A DNA stretch of 64,000 nt from Euphorbia lathyris (taxonomy: Eukaryota > Streptophyta > Magnoliopsida > Malpighiales > Euphorbiaceae), in assembly GCF_963576675.1 (NCBI RefSeq), contig NC_088918.1, positions 47,091,501 to 47,155,500 of the forward strand, written 5' to 3'. A program made the position numbers and the translations under genes. The notes under the pieces are model-generated. The model was not told the DNA's origin. It saw nothing but the letters and a program-made list of their open reading frames with translations, and did no database searches. Below, one piece after another: positions 45,701 to 57,695 of the stretch. Positions within the stretch are counted from its first letter, which is position 1. Each line of letters starts with the position of its first letter.

Positions 45701-47940
45701 GAGGTTTTGAAGGGTAATTAAAGGGAGAGTAGGGAAAGGTATGGAAGGGGAAGGAGGGGGAGAGAGGGTATTACCCTTACCCTTATTTGGGAGAAAGGGA
45801 AGGGTTCATCAAAACCCTTCCAAACCCACCGATTTGGTTAAAAATCTATTAAAAACTTATTGATTTTGTGTAAGTATTGTATGCCCTAGGCCATTCCTGT
45901 TGTATATTATACAATGTGAATTTTGTATCCAAATGGTAACTAATAATATATGTATTCATGTGTAATTATTTGTATTGTTTAATTACTTAATGAATATATA
46001 TATTAGTCCAAAGATTATTTACAAAGAGATAATATTATTAAGAGTTAATAATAATGAGATATATTTCTTTGGTAAAATAATAATCTTAAATGTTCATAGT
46101 CGGTGGATAATGAATTGGACACTCATGAATCCTTAGACTATCACCACTGTTTATTTTCTCGATTAGTATGAGATATTAATCAGAAACAGAAAATCTCATT
46201 CTGTTTGATATGTTGATATCAGAATAAATATGTGGACATACAAAGAGGTGAATGGTTCGAACTATGACGTTAGATAATAATTGCACAAAGGTTTACTCCT
46301 AGTCAACATAATTATTATCTAGGTCATAATAGTGCATATAGTCCTTTGACTTGAGGAAACTTAGTTGTTCTTGCGCAGGTAATTATAGTTTGTTCCTGCC
46401 TTGTACTGGGATCTTAATTATGGTAATCCGGTAGTGAATCGCTATAGTTAGTTGTGTAGTGTAACAAGAGTTTGCTAATAGAGGATTCATTACTCTAAGT
46501 AAATAGAGAAAAATCCTAAGATAGTTATTGATTAGTTTTTTGATGGAATGAGTTCCTGGCCAGAACAATAAGACTCACCTTATGAGATAAGTATCAAAGA
46601 ATGGTTCTTTAATGAAAGTCTTATTTTATCAAAAACTTAATCAATATTTCTTAGTATTTTGACGGTTAGAGCTTGACACTTTGTGACTCTAGTCAAGATT
46701 GAGATTTTTAATGAAAGGACTTTAGTGCATGGAAATTATGATCGATGGTTCATAATTAGTTTAATTATGAATTTACTTCAAGTAACTTCATTCCTTAATT
46801 GGAACGTCATGGCGTAGTGTGTTAGCTGGAGATCATGGCCTTTAGAGGACTATAAGTATATATAAGCTAAGCTTATATAGGATACACTTGTAGTACAAGG
46901 AATTGGATTCCTAACATAATTAATAAGTGTTATTATTATGCACCTGATGCCAGTTAAAGATGAACCTAGAAAGTCACACACATATAAGTTGTTTGTATCA
47001 AGCTTTAGTTAAATTTATTAATTAAAAGTGTTTTAATTAATTAATTGACACAATTGAATATGTCAATGGGATTGACAAAACATTCTAACATTGTTTGATA
47101 TTCAATTGAAATTAGGAAATTATAAATAATTATTCTTGCTCAATTTAAATTGATAGCTTTTTCAAAATACAATAGTCAAGCGTTGACTGTTAGTATTGAG
47201 AGGTGTCTATTTTGTGAAAGGATATAATGGTAATTAATTAAGTTGTTAATTAATTAATATATATATATATATATATATTAATAATAATAATATAATTGAT
47301 TCAAAAAAATAATAATATAATATAATTTATTATTATTATATTTAATATTTTATTATTATTATAATGTATGTACGTGTCCTACTACACCATTATCATTCTT
47401 ATCTTATGATAAGATATATATATATATATCAAGTTATATAACTTGATAATTTTCGAAAGAAATAGACATACGATTTCGGTTCAGAAATCATATTCGGAAT
47501 CAGTTTTCGATTTTGAGCAAAATTAATCAATTTCTGCAATGCTTGATCTAATCGACTTAGTGGACTGATTAGAGGCTTCACCACTAGAGAAGCTTTAATA
47601 CCCGATTGGAATCTACAAGAGGTATTTTTCAATCTCGTAGTATAAATATCAATTTGATTATTGAAGAACTTAATGATCTTGGTTAAGGATTTGATGTCAG
47701 ACATCCGATGTTTAATCATTTATCAGAGTGATTGGATCCACTGATTGTTTGTTTAGGGAAATTTTTTGAAATTCGTCTCTTAAATACCAACATGCTTCCG
47801 CTTCAAATCCTCCATTTTGAACCCTTCAAAACCCTCCATTAACCCTTTAAAACTCTTACCCTCGTATTTTTTAATCTTCTAAATAAGGGTTTCCACTAAC
47901 TCTTCCCTACCCTCCCTTGAATTACCCTTCAAACTCAAAT
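45701..47940. mobile_element. Possible DNA transposon with a nested LTR-like insert
   Basis: Inverted ends: TTTTGAAGGGTAATTAAAGGGAG on the left (45705) mirrored by CTCCCTTGAATTACCCTTCAAA on the right (to about 47934), continuing as polypurine/polypyrimidine arms. The arms are interrupted at about 45870-47750 by sequence starting TGTAAGTATTGTATGCCCTAG, which looks like an LTR start, though I cannot show a matching CA end or target duplication. No coding frame of note inside. Confidence 0.45.
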
Positions 47941-48063
47941 GAGAGAAAAATAAGAATAAAGAAAAAATATACAATGGGAGCAAAGTCTTTTTTTTTCCCA
48001 ACGGGAGCAGCAAAAGTGGAGGTACACGCCAAATCCGGATCGGAGAGAATGACAACATAATTT

Positions 48064-48454
48064 TCACAAAACCTTGTCCCCTTGACCATCCACAATCATC
48101 TTGGGCAACATTGCCAAAAAGGCCTCCAACTCCTCTTTTGAGGGAAGATCAAAGTCAAAGGGCTCTAAGCCATGTGAGGTTAGGCTTTCTTGATGTTCTC
48201 TAAAATCACCACCAGGTGTGACCACTATACACTCAAAGACTGTAGGGAGAAATAATCTGAGAAAGGTAGGAAACAAAAGTAAGCCAATTGATAACAAAAA
48301 AAAATCAATAAAGTAAGTCATAAGAGGAAGACAGCATACTTTCATACCTTTGATTGCCATCTCCCTTGATATCATTACACTAGTTTTCCCCCTCGTTATC
48401 TCGAGGGTGTAAGGGCATTGTGACTTACTGAATGGCTTAGACAATCCGCTCGTC
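48064..48454 (-). CDS. Unrecognised spliced gene fragment (last two exons)
   Basis: Two minus-strand exons join in frame: 48454-48348 (acceptor TTTAG before it, donor AAAG|GTATGA) and 48239-48064 (acceptor CCTACAG|TC). The split codon at the join reads Val. The joined 90-odd residues are free of stops and end at TGA. Notable parts are PYTLEITRGKTSVMIS, VVTPGGD and a Glu/Leu-rich EELEAFLAMLPKM. I do not recognise the family. It could be the 3' end of a host gene or a fragment captured by a transposon; no upstream exon was found. The splice-consistent structure makes it more than a chance ORF. Confidence 0.45.
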
Positions 48455-48887
48455 CTAAAGATGGTAAAAAATCATAACGAATAAAGCTAGAGATACTTGT
48501 AAAGGGTTTAGAAAAATATGTCAATGAGTGGTGATTCGATCCATTATCCCTCCAATGACTTCCCATAGAGACACACACCATAAGGCCATTGGAGTGAGTC
48601 TAGATATTCGGCAGAAAACTCTGCAACAGAGCAACATCATCTTCATCCTCGAGAGTAGAGCTCAAGGAAACTTAGAGGAATGTCTATCTATCTCTTTAAG
48701 AAAAAATAATGATGCTTCCAATCTTCGTTGAAAGAAAGCTTGCTATCACGGAAAGCATTAATGTAGCACTAGAGATACAAAAGAAGGTTGTGTAGATTTC
48801 AAGGAGCTGAATAATATAATTTGCTAAAAATTTTAGAGTTCAGGGATCGAACCATACCCCCACATAGACAAAAGAGTTACACCAGGC

Positions 48888-50469
48888 CAGGGGCGGAGCC
48901 AAGGGACGGGGAGGGTCGGTCGACCCTCCGACCATCCAGAAAACACTGTATTAGGACTGCTCCGCCATGGTTAAGGATGACAACGCCATGGCTGGGAGCC
49001 CCTCCAGCCATGGCGAAGGAGAAAGAAAAATAGGGGCTGAGCCCCATCGATGTATCCTGTATTTGTTTTAGGTTGAGGATGAATGAAATGACATCGTTTT
49101 GGGCTTTCTAAAACGACGTCATTTCATTTAAGTCTAATGAAAACTTTGGAAAAGACATTTATGCCCTTATTGCAGCAAAAACACAATTGCTGCTAAGAAG
49201 ATTCTTCTCCTCACTGCTCAAGCTCTTTCACGATTAAGGAAGAATGAACCGCTGCAATGTTGACGATGGGAGGAAGAGACACCACCCGGAATTAGACTAA
49301 CGTGGTGAGGAGAAGCCGACGTCGCCACTGCTTTAGAGGAGAGAGATAGAGAGAGGTAAATCTTTAATTTAGATTTTGAATTGTTTAGGGATTTTAGTTT
49401 TTAGGGATTTTTGAGATTTTAGTTTTAAGATTTTAGGGATGTTTATTAAATTGAATTGGTGAATTAAATTGGACTGAATTTGTGATATTTAGGGATTTTA
49501 AGGATTTTGATTAAATTGAATTGGTGAATTGAGTTGAATCGAATTGGATTCAATTGGTGATATTTAGGGATTTTAGGCATTTCAGTTTTAGGGATTTTGA
49601 TTATATTGAATTGGTGAATTGAGTTGAATTGGTGAATGGAATTGGTGATATTTAGGTATTTTAGTTTGAGGGATTTTGATTAAATTGAATCGGTGATATT
49701 TAGGGATTTTAAGCATTATGCTTATTTTGCCTCTTTTACTTAGATTTTCATTTTACACCTTTTAAACTAGTTCAATGTTCATATGAATTTCATCAAACAA
49801 GTTGGTTTTTGAATGGAAGAGAGAGATCTGTTGAGGCATCTCCTATTGCCTATTATGCTTGGTCGCCATTTGTTTTTAATTCGGATATCACATCTCTGGT
49901 GAGAAAGATACTGCTGAACAATGCTATATTGGAAAGTTCATATTGGATTTGATTGATGTCTTCATTTATGATCTACATGTGAAATTGAAAGGATAATCAA
50001 TTTACAGCAATCGTATAATCCGACCGGTTTTGTAAAAGAGTTCGGCACCCTTTAATAATCTCACATATTGGGAACATCGGAACGGATGTCGTACACGACT
50101 CTCTTAGCATCGACTTCGAAGCTCACATTAATTAAACCCATGGAACGAATCCAAGACAAACTCTCTTATAGTGCAATCACTTCTGCAACATGAAATAAAC
50201 GGATTTTGCTCATTAAGAATGGCATAGAATGAGCCATCTTCATGACGAAGAACACCCCCAACCCACAAACCCAATCCTGTTAGTTTAGGCATTTTTAGAT
50301 TTTAGCTCAATCAAATATTAGTGAACGGTGAACATACCGAAAAAAATCCAAAACAACTTTTTGTATATAAATACATTTATTATAGGAATCAAATTATTGA
50401 GTCGTCGTACGATATTTTTTTTACATGCAGTGGAGACCCTCCGAGGTTTTAGTCCTGGCTCCGCTACTG
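48888..50469. mobile_element. 1.58-kb non-autonomous hAT element
   Basis: Ends CAGGGGCGGAGCCAAGG and TCCTGGCTCCGCTACTG, with a perfect 8-bp target duplication CACCAGGC (48880-48887 and 50470-50477). The interior has repeats of TTTAGGGATTTT and GAATTGGTGAATT (49380-49720) and a palindrome around AAACGACGTCATTTC (49095-49130). No transposase frame. It is related in its ends to the small MITE at 31151-31482. A LINE RNase H fragment lies inside. Confidence 0.93.
50005..50279 (-). pseudogene. LINE RNase H fragment inside the hAT element
   Basis: The minus strand reads GLWVGGVLRHEDGSFYAIL, then ESLSWIRSMGLINVSFEVDA, a typical RNase H (RVT_3) segment of plant LINEs or solitary RNase H-like proteins, with stops. 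It has no visible own ends, so it was probably captured by the hAT element or is a truncated insertion. Confidence 0.6.
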
Positions 50470-50477
50470 CACCAGGC

Positions 50478-51260
50478 CAACCAAATACTCTAGGTGAATT
50501 TGGCCAAGACACAACTGATAGTCACTGATAGAGGCCATATGGCCATAGAAGGGGTAAGAAAAATCCATGGTTTATTTTCTCAATGTATATAAAAAAATAC
50601 CATGGTTAAGGGGTTGAAAGGTTTAACCCCAAGAACACGTGTCCTAACATTAACCACCCGAACTAGGGGAGATCATGCTTCATTTCTACAATATAGGTAG
50701 CGATTACAATGGATGATAGATCCATAACCTTGAACGGGGAATTTTTGGCCCTATACTATTTCCTAGGAAGGCTAATGTGGCCAACCTTGACCAAATTTCA
50801 GGCTAATAAAGTTTTCATCATCAGAATTTTCCCTATGATCAAGGTTTTGAGGTTCGTAGAACGTTTCACTAAGATCCACTGCGGGGATGATCTGGGAAGA
50901 AGGGTTTTTCTCGTCCTAATTCATCTTAATTTTTTTTTAAATGATACAAGAAAGATCAATATAAAGTAAGCAAAAGAATCCAAGTATGAAGCAAGAACGA
51001 AGAAAGCTTACCGCAAGAAATATGTGAGACTTCAAAGGAGGAAACCTCTGGACTTTGAAGGAAGAAGAAACGTCGTAAAAATGAAGTACATGTCAAAGAC
51101 AATAGAGTATGAAAAAAGAAAGCATGATACTCGATTCATATTTATAGTAGAAGATCAAATTCAAAAACGGTCATAATGAGAAGGCCTTTGGGTCGCTTTG
51201 CATCTACACCTTACACTTGTTAAACATCTTGACGCCCAAGAAGCAGTATCATTTAGTTTA
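50478..51260. other. No recognised gene
   Basis: An 86-codon plus-strand frame (50709-50969) contains LNGEFLALYYFLGRLMWPT and is not recognised. Low confidence that it is coding. Confidence 0.35.
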
Positions 51261-51939
51261 AGAAGATAGAACTCGGAAATCGAGAAATCACCAAACTCTT
51301 AAAAGATATTTGTATTCCTCTTTTTATGGGGACTTTTGATACCATACAGTTATCATTTTAAGGAGTTTTCAACAAAGTTCAAGCAGGATGTCCCAAAGAG
51401 CATTTTAGAATGTTTGGATAAAGGAAAATAAGTGGCCACCAAGAATCTAGATCCTAAAAATGTGCCTAAGATTCAATATGGGATCGTTCCAATCTCCTTT
51501 AGTTCGGGGAGTCCGAGATTCAGATAAGATTCAATACCGATCATTATGGGACAAAGGGTCAGTAATGTGAGCACAATAAAGAAAATGTAATAACGTGAAG
51601 TTTTTCTACTAGGACAAAACGATCTCCCAATTGAAATGGGACACCTAAAAAAAACCCTAATAGAAGCCATAACAACCTATAAATATAAGGTTTAAGAGAA
51701 TCTCCTACATATTCTTAAAACTCTAGCCTTTATTACTTTTTCACTTTTCTTCGGAATGATAATAATTTAAGTATCGAAGTGCTTACGCCAAAAAGCATAA
51801 TTTATTTTGCAAGGATTCACTTTTGAAGATTGGGAACCTTGAGATTTCATATATTGAAACAATTTATCAATTAGTATTTCAGTAACTTTATTATTTATTA
51901 TTTCCTTATGAACATTTCAAACAAAACAAGGTAAAAATA

Positions 51940-52148
51940 CAGTAGTGCTCACCTGGACCCTGAATGACCAAATGAATTTGGTCATTCACCGTTAGATCCA
52001 ACCTTATTAAATTTAGGATGATTTGCATCTCAACCACATGATCCTAATAAGTTTGGATCTAACGGTGAATGACCTCGAACGGTGAATGACCTCGAACGGT
52101 GAATGACCAAAGTCATTTGGTCATTCAAGGTCCAGGTGAGCACTACTG
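51940..52148. mobile_element. 209-bp MITE, 9-bp target duplication
   Basis: Ends CAGTAGTGCTCACCTGGACC in inverted orientation, with target duplication GTAAAAATA (51931-51939 and 52149-52157). Arms run through GAATGACC...GTTAGATCCAA. MULE-like by duplication length. This copy has two extra 17-bp units in the right arm. Confidence 0.93.
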
Positions 52149-52931
52149 GTAAAAATATTAGTTCTTATAAATCAATACATCACTCACTAAGGGTGGCAAC
52201 AGGGCGAGCCATGGGTGGGAAAGCATTTGTCATTCCACTCCTAATACTTTCATGGATAGTTTCAAGGAATCCCTAAAAAAAGGTTCTAAATTTTTTTTAC
52301 CCCTGCATGGGTCACCACGGGTGACAGGGAATCCCCATCACAAAAAAAAACATGTTTAAAGATGCGTTTATTAGTCTTAACATGTATGTCTTTCTAGGAG
52401 CCATGTTGAGCTTGTATGCATCTGCAAATTTCGAGGAATCCCCGCCCCATTGTCACCCATATTACTCACAAACAAATGTAAGGTTAATTTTTATTTTTCT
52501 ACTCAAACTATTCTTTTCCTTCTTAATCATTCATTTATATATTTTTTTATGAAACTGCTTATATCATTACATTAGATTAAAAATAATACAACAAGAAAAT
52601 AATGAGAAATAAACCTTCCACAAATACAGGCTAAAGCCGATACAAGATCCACGAAGGAAAAAATATATTTATATACCCTTATGAACCCTCCATCCCATCA
52701 AAATTTAAGAATTATAAAAATGAAGGAAAGAAGTAGGATACATGAAAATGATTTTTAAGACAAGGAAATAGTGGCTTCAAAAATAATGTTATTAAGAGAT
52801 TAATTATTCAATAAATAAATAAATTTAAAATTTAAATGATATGAACAGAAAGCGAGAAAAGAAAGAAAAAGAAATTAGATATGAACAACTATGTTGAGGA
52901 CATAGCCTTTATGATCTTTCGAAAGAATATG

Positions 52932-53430
52932 CTAGCCTATAGGAGGAACACCAAATTCATAGTGACCTAAGGAACAAGAATCTAGGAAGTTCGTTAGCCG
53001 ATCAGCAGGTCTATTACTCTCCCTATAAGTATGCACAAACACATGACTCAAATCCTGATCCCGAAGAGATAACCAACGACGAATCAGCCACGAAAACGGA
53101 TGATGAATCTCAACGAAGCAGGCCGTGAATCGCAACACAACTTGGGAATCTAATTCAACAGTAACCTTTCTGAAACCTTTCCCCAAGCAAGCTCGAGCCC
53201 AAAGTACAAACCACAAAGCTCTGCCACATACGAAGTACAGAACCCAATGTTAGCACCAAAGCCGCTATACCACAAGCCTTTTTCATCATGTAAAAAGCCT
53301 CCAGTTAAGATGTGACCTAGGTTACCTTTGCATGCACCATATGTGTTCAGGTTAACCCAACTAGGGTTACGGGGGTTCCACAAAATCCAAATAGTGCGAG
53401 AAGTTACGAGGGACCCTAGCTTTATAATCT
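52932..53430 (-). pseudogene. LINE RNase H domain, copy 1
   Basis: The minus strand reads WVNLNTYGACKGNLG (the usual LNTDGA with Asp replaced by Tyr), YVAELCGLYFGLELAW, then after a frameshift KVTVELDSQVV and a tail with YRESNRPADRLTN. This is an RVT_3-type RNase H at the C-terminus of a plant LINE, ending with TAG near 52932. The frame is broken at about 53165-53200. Confidence 0.8.
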
Positions 53431-53434
53431 GTTG

Positions 53435-55578
53435 AGAAGATAGAACTCGGAAATCGAGAAATCACCAAACTCTTAAAAGATATTTGTATTCCTCTTTTTA
53501 TGGGGACTTTTGATACCATACATTTATCATTTTAAGGAGTTTTCAACAAAGTTCAAGCAGGATGTCCCAAAGAGCATTTTAGAATGTTTGGATAAAGGAA
53601 AATGAGTGGCCACCAAGAATCTAGATCCTAAAAATGTGCCTAAGATTCAATATGGGATCGTTCCAATCTCCTTTAGTTCGGAGAGTCCGAGATTCAGATA
53701 AGATTCAATACCGATCATTATGGGACAAAGGGTCAGTAATGTGAGCACAATAAAGAAAATGTAATAACGTGAAGTTTTTCTACTAGGACAAAACGATCTC
53801 TCAATTGAAATGGGACACCTAAAAAAAACCCTAATAGAAGCCATAACAACCTATAAATATAAGGTTTAAGAGAATCTCCTACATATTCTTAAAACTCTAT
53901 CCTTTATTACTTTTTCACTTTTCTTCGGAATGATAATAATTTAAGTATCGAAGTGCTTACGCCAAAAAGCATAATTTATTTTGCAAGGATTCACTTTTGA
54001 AGATTGGGAACCTTGAGATTTCATATATTGAAACAATTTATCAATTAGTATTTCAGTAACTTTATTATTTATTATTTCCTTATGAACATTTCAAACAAAA
54101 CAAGGTAAAAATACAGTAGTGCTCACCTGGACCCTGAATGACCAAATGAATTTGGTCATTCACCGTTAGATCCAACCTTATTAAATTTAGGATGATTTGC
54201 ATCTCCACCACATGATCCTAATAAGTTTGGATCTAACGGTGAATGACCAAAGTCATTTGGTCATTCAAGGTCCAGGTGAGCACTACTGGTAAAAATATTA
54301 GTTCTTATAAATCCATACATCACTCACTAAGGGTGGCAACAGGGCGAGCCATGGGTGGGAAAGCATTTGTCATTCCACTCCTAATACTTTCATGGATAGT
54401 TTCAAGGAATCCCTAAAAAAAGGTTCTAAATTTTTTTTACCCCTGCATGGGTCACCACGGGTGACAGGGAATCCCCATCACAAAAAAAAAGCATGTTTAA
54501 AGATGTGTTTATTAGTCTTAACATGTATGTCTTTCTAGGAGCCATGTTGAGCTTGTATGCATCTGCAAATTTCGAGGAATCCCCGCCCCATTGTCACCCA
54601 TATTACTCACAAACAAATGTAAGGTTAATTTTTGTTTTTCTACTCAAACTATTCTTTTCCTTCCTAATCATTCATTTATATATTTTTTTTATGAAACTGC
54701 TTATATCATTACATTAGATTAAAAATAATACAACAAGAAAATAATGAGAAATAAACCTTCCACAAATACAGGCTAAAGCCGATACAAGATCCACGAAGGA
54801 AAAAATATATTTATATACCCTTATGAACCCTCCATCCCATCAAAATTTAAGAATTACAAAAATGAAGGAAAGAAGTAGGATACATGAAAATGATTTTTAA
54901 GATAAGGAAATAGTGGCTTCAAAAATAATGTTATTAAGAGATTAATTATTCAATAAATAAATAAATTTAAAATTTAAATGATATGAATAGAAAGCGAGAA
55001 AAGAAAGAAAAAGAAATTAGATATGAACAACTATGTTGAGGACATAGCCCTTATGATCTTTCGAAAGAATATGCTAGCCTATAGGAGGAACACCAAATTC
55101 ATAGTGACCTAAGGAACAAGAATCTAGGAAGTTCGTTAGCCAGTCAGCAAGTCTATTACTCTCCCTATAAGTATGCACAAACACAGGACTCAAATCCTGA
55201 TCCCGAAGAGATAACCAACGACGAATCAGCCACGAAAACGGATGATGAATCTCAACGAAGCAGGTCGTGAATCGCAACACAACTTGGGAATCTAATTCAA
55301 CAGTAACCTTTCTGAAACCTTTCCCCAAGCAAGCTCGAGCCCAAAGTACAAACCACAAAGCTCTGCCACATACGAAGTACAGAACCCAATGTTAGCACCA
55401 AAGCCGCTATACCACAAGCCTTTTTCATCATGTAAAAAGCCTCCAGTTAAGATGTGACCTAGGTTACCTTTGCATGCACCATATGTGTTCAGGTTAACCC
55501 AACTAGGGTTACGGAGGTTCCACAAAATCCAAATAGTGCGAGAAGTTACGAGGGACCCTAGCTTTATAATCTGTTGAG
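53435..55578. repeat. 2.14-kb tandem duplication, copy 2
   Basis: Second copy, head to tail with the first. Past 55578 the sequence continues into LINE text (GCATCCACAATTTCG) not present after copy 1, so copy 2 holds the original right border and copy 1's right border is the new junction. Confidence 0.95.
54114..54288. mobile_element. 175-bp MITE, second copy
   Basis: The same element as 51940-52148, carried along in the tandem duplication and lacking the extra 17-bp units. Confidence 0.93.
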
Positions 55579-55680
55579 CATCCACAATTTCGTTACAACT
55601 TTGGATTAAAAAGACTAGATGGTTACTAGGGATATGCTTTCCATTAAACACAATATCATCCCACCATTTCAAATCCACCA
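55074..55680 (-). pseudogene. LINE RNase H domain, copy 2
   Basis: Same sequence as 52932-53430 but extends further upstream (MDLKWWDDIVFNGKH, the end of the zf-RVT region). The same frameshift and the same Asp-to-Tyr change are present, so they predate the duplication. The LINE continues past the solo LTR to 57148-57501. Confidence 0.8.
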
Positions 55681-55709
55681 GATATAGTTAGCAAAGAAAA
55701 TAGGACAAG

Positions 55710-57049
55710 TGTTGAAACACCTTTCCACATGATTTTGATTTGACAAAATTATTCATATTAATGATAAAAAAATATTCTAACACATTAAATTTAAATGCTT
55801 TGATTTATTCACACTAATGTGTTTGTTCAATGTTGAGTTATTTGATTTATAAGACATTAAGTTAAATGGCCCCAAGGCCCATGAAAGAAAGTCAAGCCCA
55901 AGTCAATGGATCATAGCCTCACGGCCCAAGAAGACCAAAACGCAGTCGTACTAAGTAAAACGCAAGCCCAGCTTGGAGAAGGATCGAGAAGCCTTCGTCT
56001 AAATAGCTTCAAGATGAAGCTGCTGAGTTGAGCGACAAGATAGTCCAGTCAGCAGTTGACCTGAACAAACTTAGAGACAAAGTATTTCTACTTTGGGTAA
56101 AGCTCAGAAGACGCAGAAAGCTGTCTGGAAGACTTTACTATAAATGTGGAAACATTCTGTTTTGTCTGACGAAAAGCTGTTGAGCACTGCCGAAGACAGA
56201 AGATACAAGAATGTTATTGGCCGAGGACGCTGAGCACATACTGAGTGAAAGCGACAGGAAGCCGTTTCCGTCCAACGGTTATTTCGAAATTCAAAATCAC
56301 CAGTGCTTCAAGTGTCACTATAAATAGGCCTCTCAAATGCTTCATTCTATGCAGATCTTCAATCAAGTCGAAACGCTGACCAAATTGATATTCGAAGTTC
56401 TGTGAGAAAAGCAAAGCAAATCTTACACCAATTCCAATCTTGTGTAAAAGTCTAGAGTGATCTTATTCATCTAAAGTGTCTTAGCAATTGTTGTTTAGGA
56501 CAAACACTTACCATTTCTAGAAGTATAGAAAGGAGAAGCTGAGTACTCGGTATAGTACTCAGTAGTAGAGATAGGAGTGAGTAGAGGAATAGAGGAAGGT
56601 ACTCTTGTATACTCAGCTTCTGTTGTAAAAGGTTTCGTACTCTACCTTTAAAGAGCTCAGTAGAGGATTCAAAAAGCTCGGAAGGAATTCCGGGGACTGG
56701 ACGTAGGCGGAGAGGCCGAACCAGGATACGTCTGCTGAGTAACATATTTCTAACCCTTAACTCCTTTATATAAATTACTTGCTATAAAACTGACTAAGTA
56801 ACGGACTCACGCTGAGTATAGTGCACTGAGAAGCTGAGTTCAGGAATAGACTCAAGTGCTATCTCCTGACTCAAGAAAAGAAACAGACTTAGTCACTAGT
56901 TGACTAAGCTTGTGTCTTAAACTACTCAGCACCGCTGTGTAAATCTCCTCTTAAGGAAAAGAAGTCAGCCTTAACGGACAAAAATTTAGAATAGTTCCTA
57001 TCCCCTCCCCCCCTTGGAACTAATCTTGTCACGTTGCACGGGACCAACA
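55710..57049 (+). mobile_element. Solo LTR of the Sirevirus-like family (1340 bp)
   Basis: Homologous over its whole length to the LTR at 1639-2982. TGTTGAAACACC start, GGACCAACA end, and a perfect 5-bp target duplication ACAAG (55705-55709 and 57050-57054). No internal sequence remains, the signature of LTR-LTR recombination. It interrupts a minus-strand LINE. Confidence 0.95.
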
Positions 57050-57147
57050 ACAAGGACTATTGCTAAAGGCACCATGAAAACCCAAACTATAGCTAAACCG
57101 CCCATTAAGATTACTTGTTAAAAAAAGTCGATTTATATCTCGTAGAA

Positions 57148-57501
57148 TTACAACTCCACAATCATGTAAACAATGAAGATCAGTCTCCACGATATTGCCG
57201 TGAGGACACAGAGCATCAGAGGTGAGGTTACACTATTAAAATTGCATAAAATGTTGTTATGCACAAGCATCCAGAGAAAACATTTGATTTTCTTAAGGAG
57301 ACACATCCTCCAAATTACACCCCAAATTGAATTCGAGTTTGGGTAGTGGATCTCTCTAATGGCTTCGTACCCGGACTTGACTATATAATCTCCAGAGGAA
57401 TTAAGATACCAGAACCAATTGTCCTTAATTTGGCTATCAGGATAGAACACAAAGCTCGCAATACGAAGAAGCATACTAACATTTATAACACTACTAATCA
57501 T
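57148..57501 (-). pseudogene. LINE zf-RVT region
   Basis: The minus strand reads DNWFWYLNSSGDYIVKSGY, then IWGVIWRMCLLKKIKCFLWM, the zinc-binding region after reverse transcriptase in plant LINEs. Together with 55074-55680 it forms one LINE split by the solo LTR. Confidence 0.8.
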
Positions 57502-57695
57502 GGGCTAGTTCCACCAGCTTCCATTCGCATGCCAACAATCATTCACATTCTAATTAAGCTCATCATTAGAAAGATTATGCGCACAAGCAAAAATTGAGCA
57601 AGATGGATCTTGCACACTAAGTATTTGTCCAGAACTTGGTTCTCCTCCCATTAAAAAATAATTTCCCAATCCCCTGCAATATGAACAAGACTTAC

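Larger units (their letters stand above)
51261..53434. repeat. 2.17-kb tandem duplication, copy 1
   Basis: Matches 53435-55578 with only scattered differences. Starts AGAAGATAGAACTCGG and ends ATAATCTGTTG. The main length difference is two extra 17-bp units (CCTCGAACGGTGAATGA) near 52073-52106. The unit holds a MITE and the 3' end of a minus-strand LINE. Confidence 0.95.
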
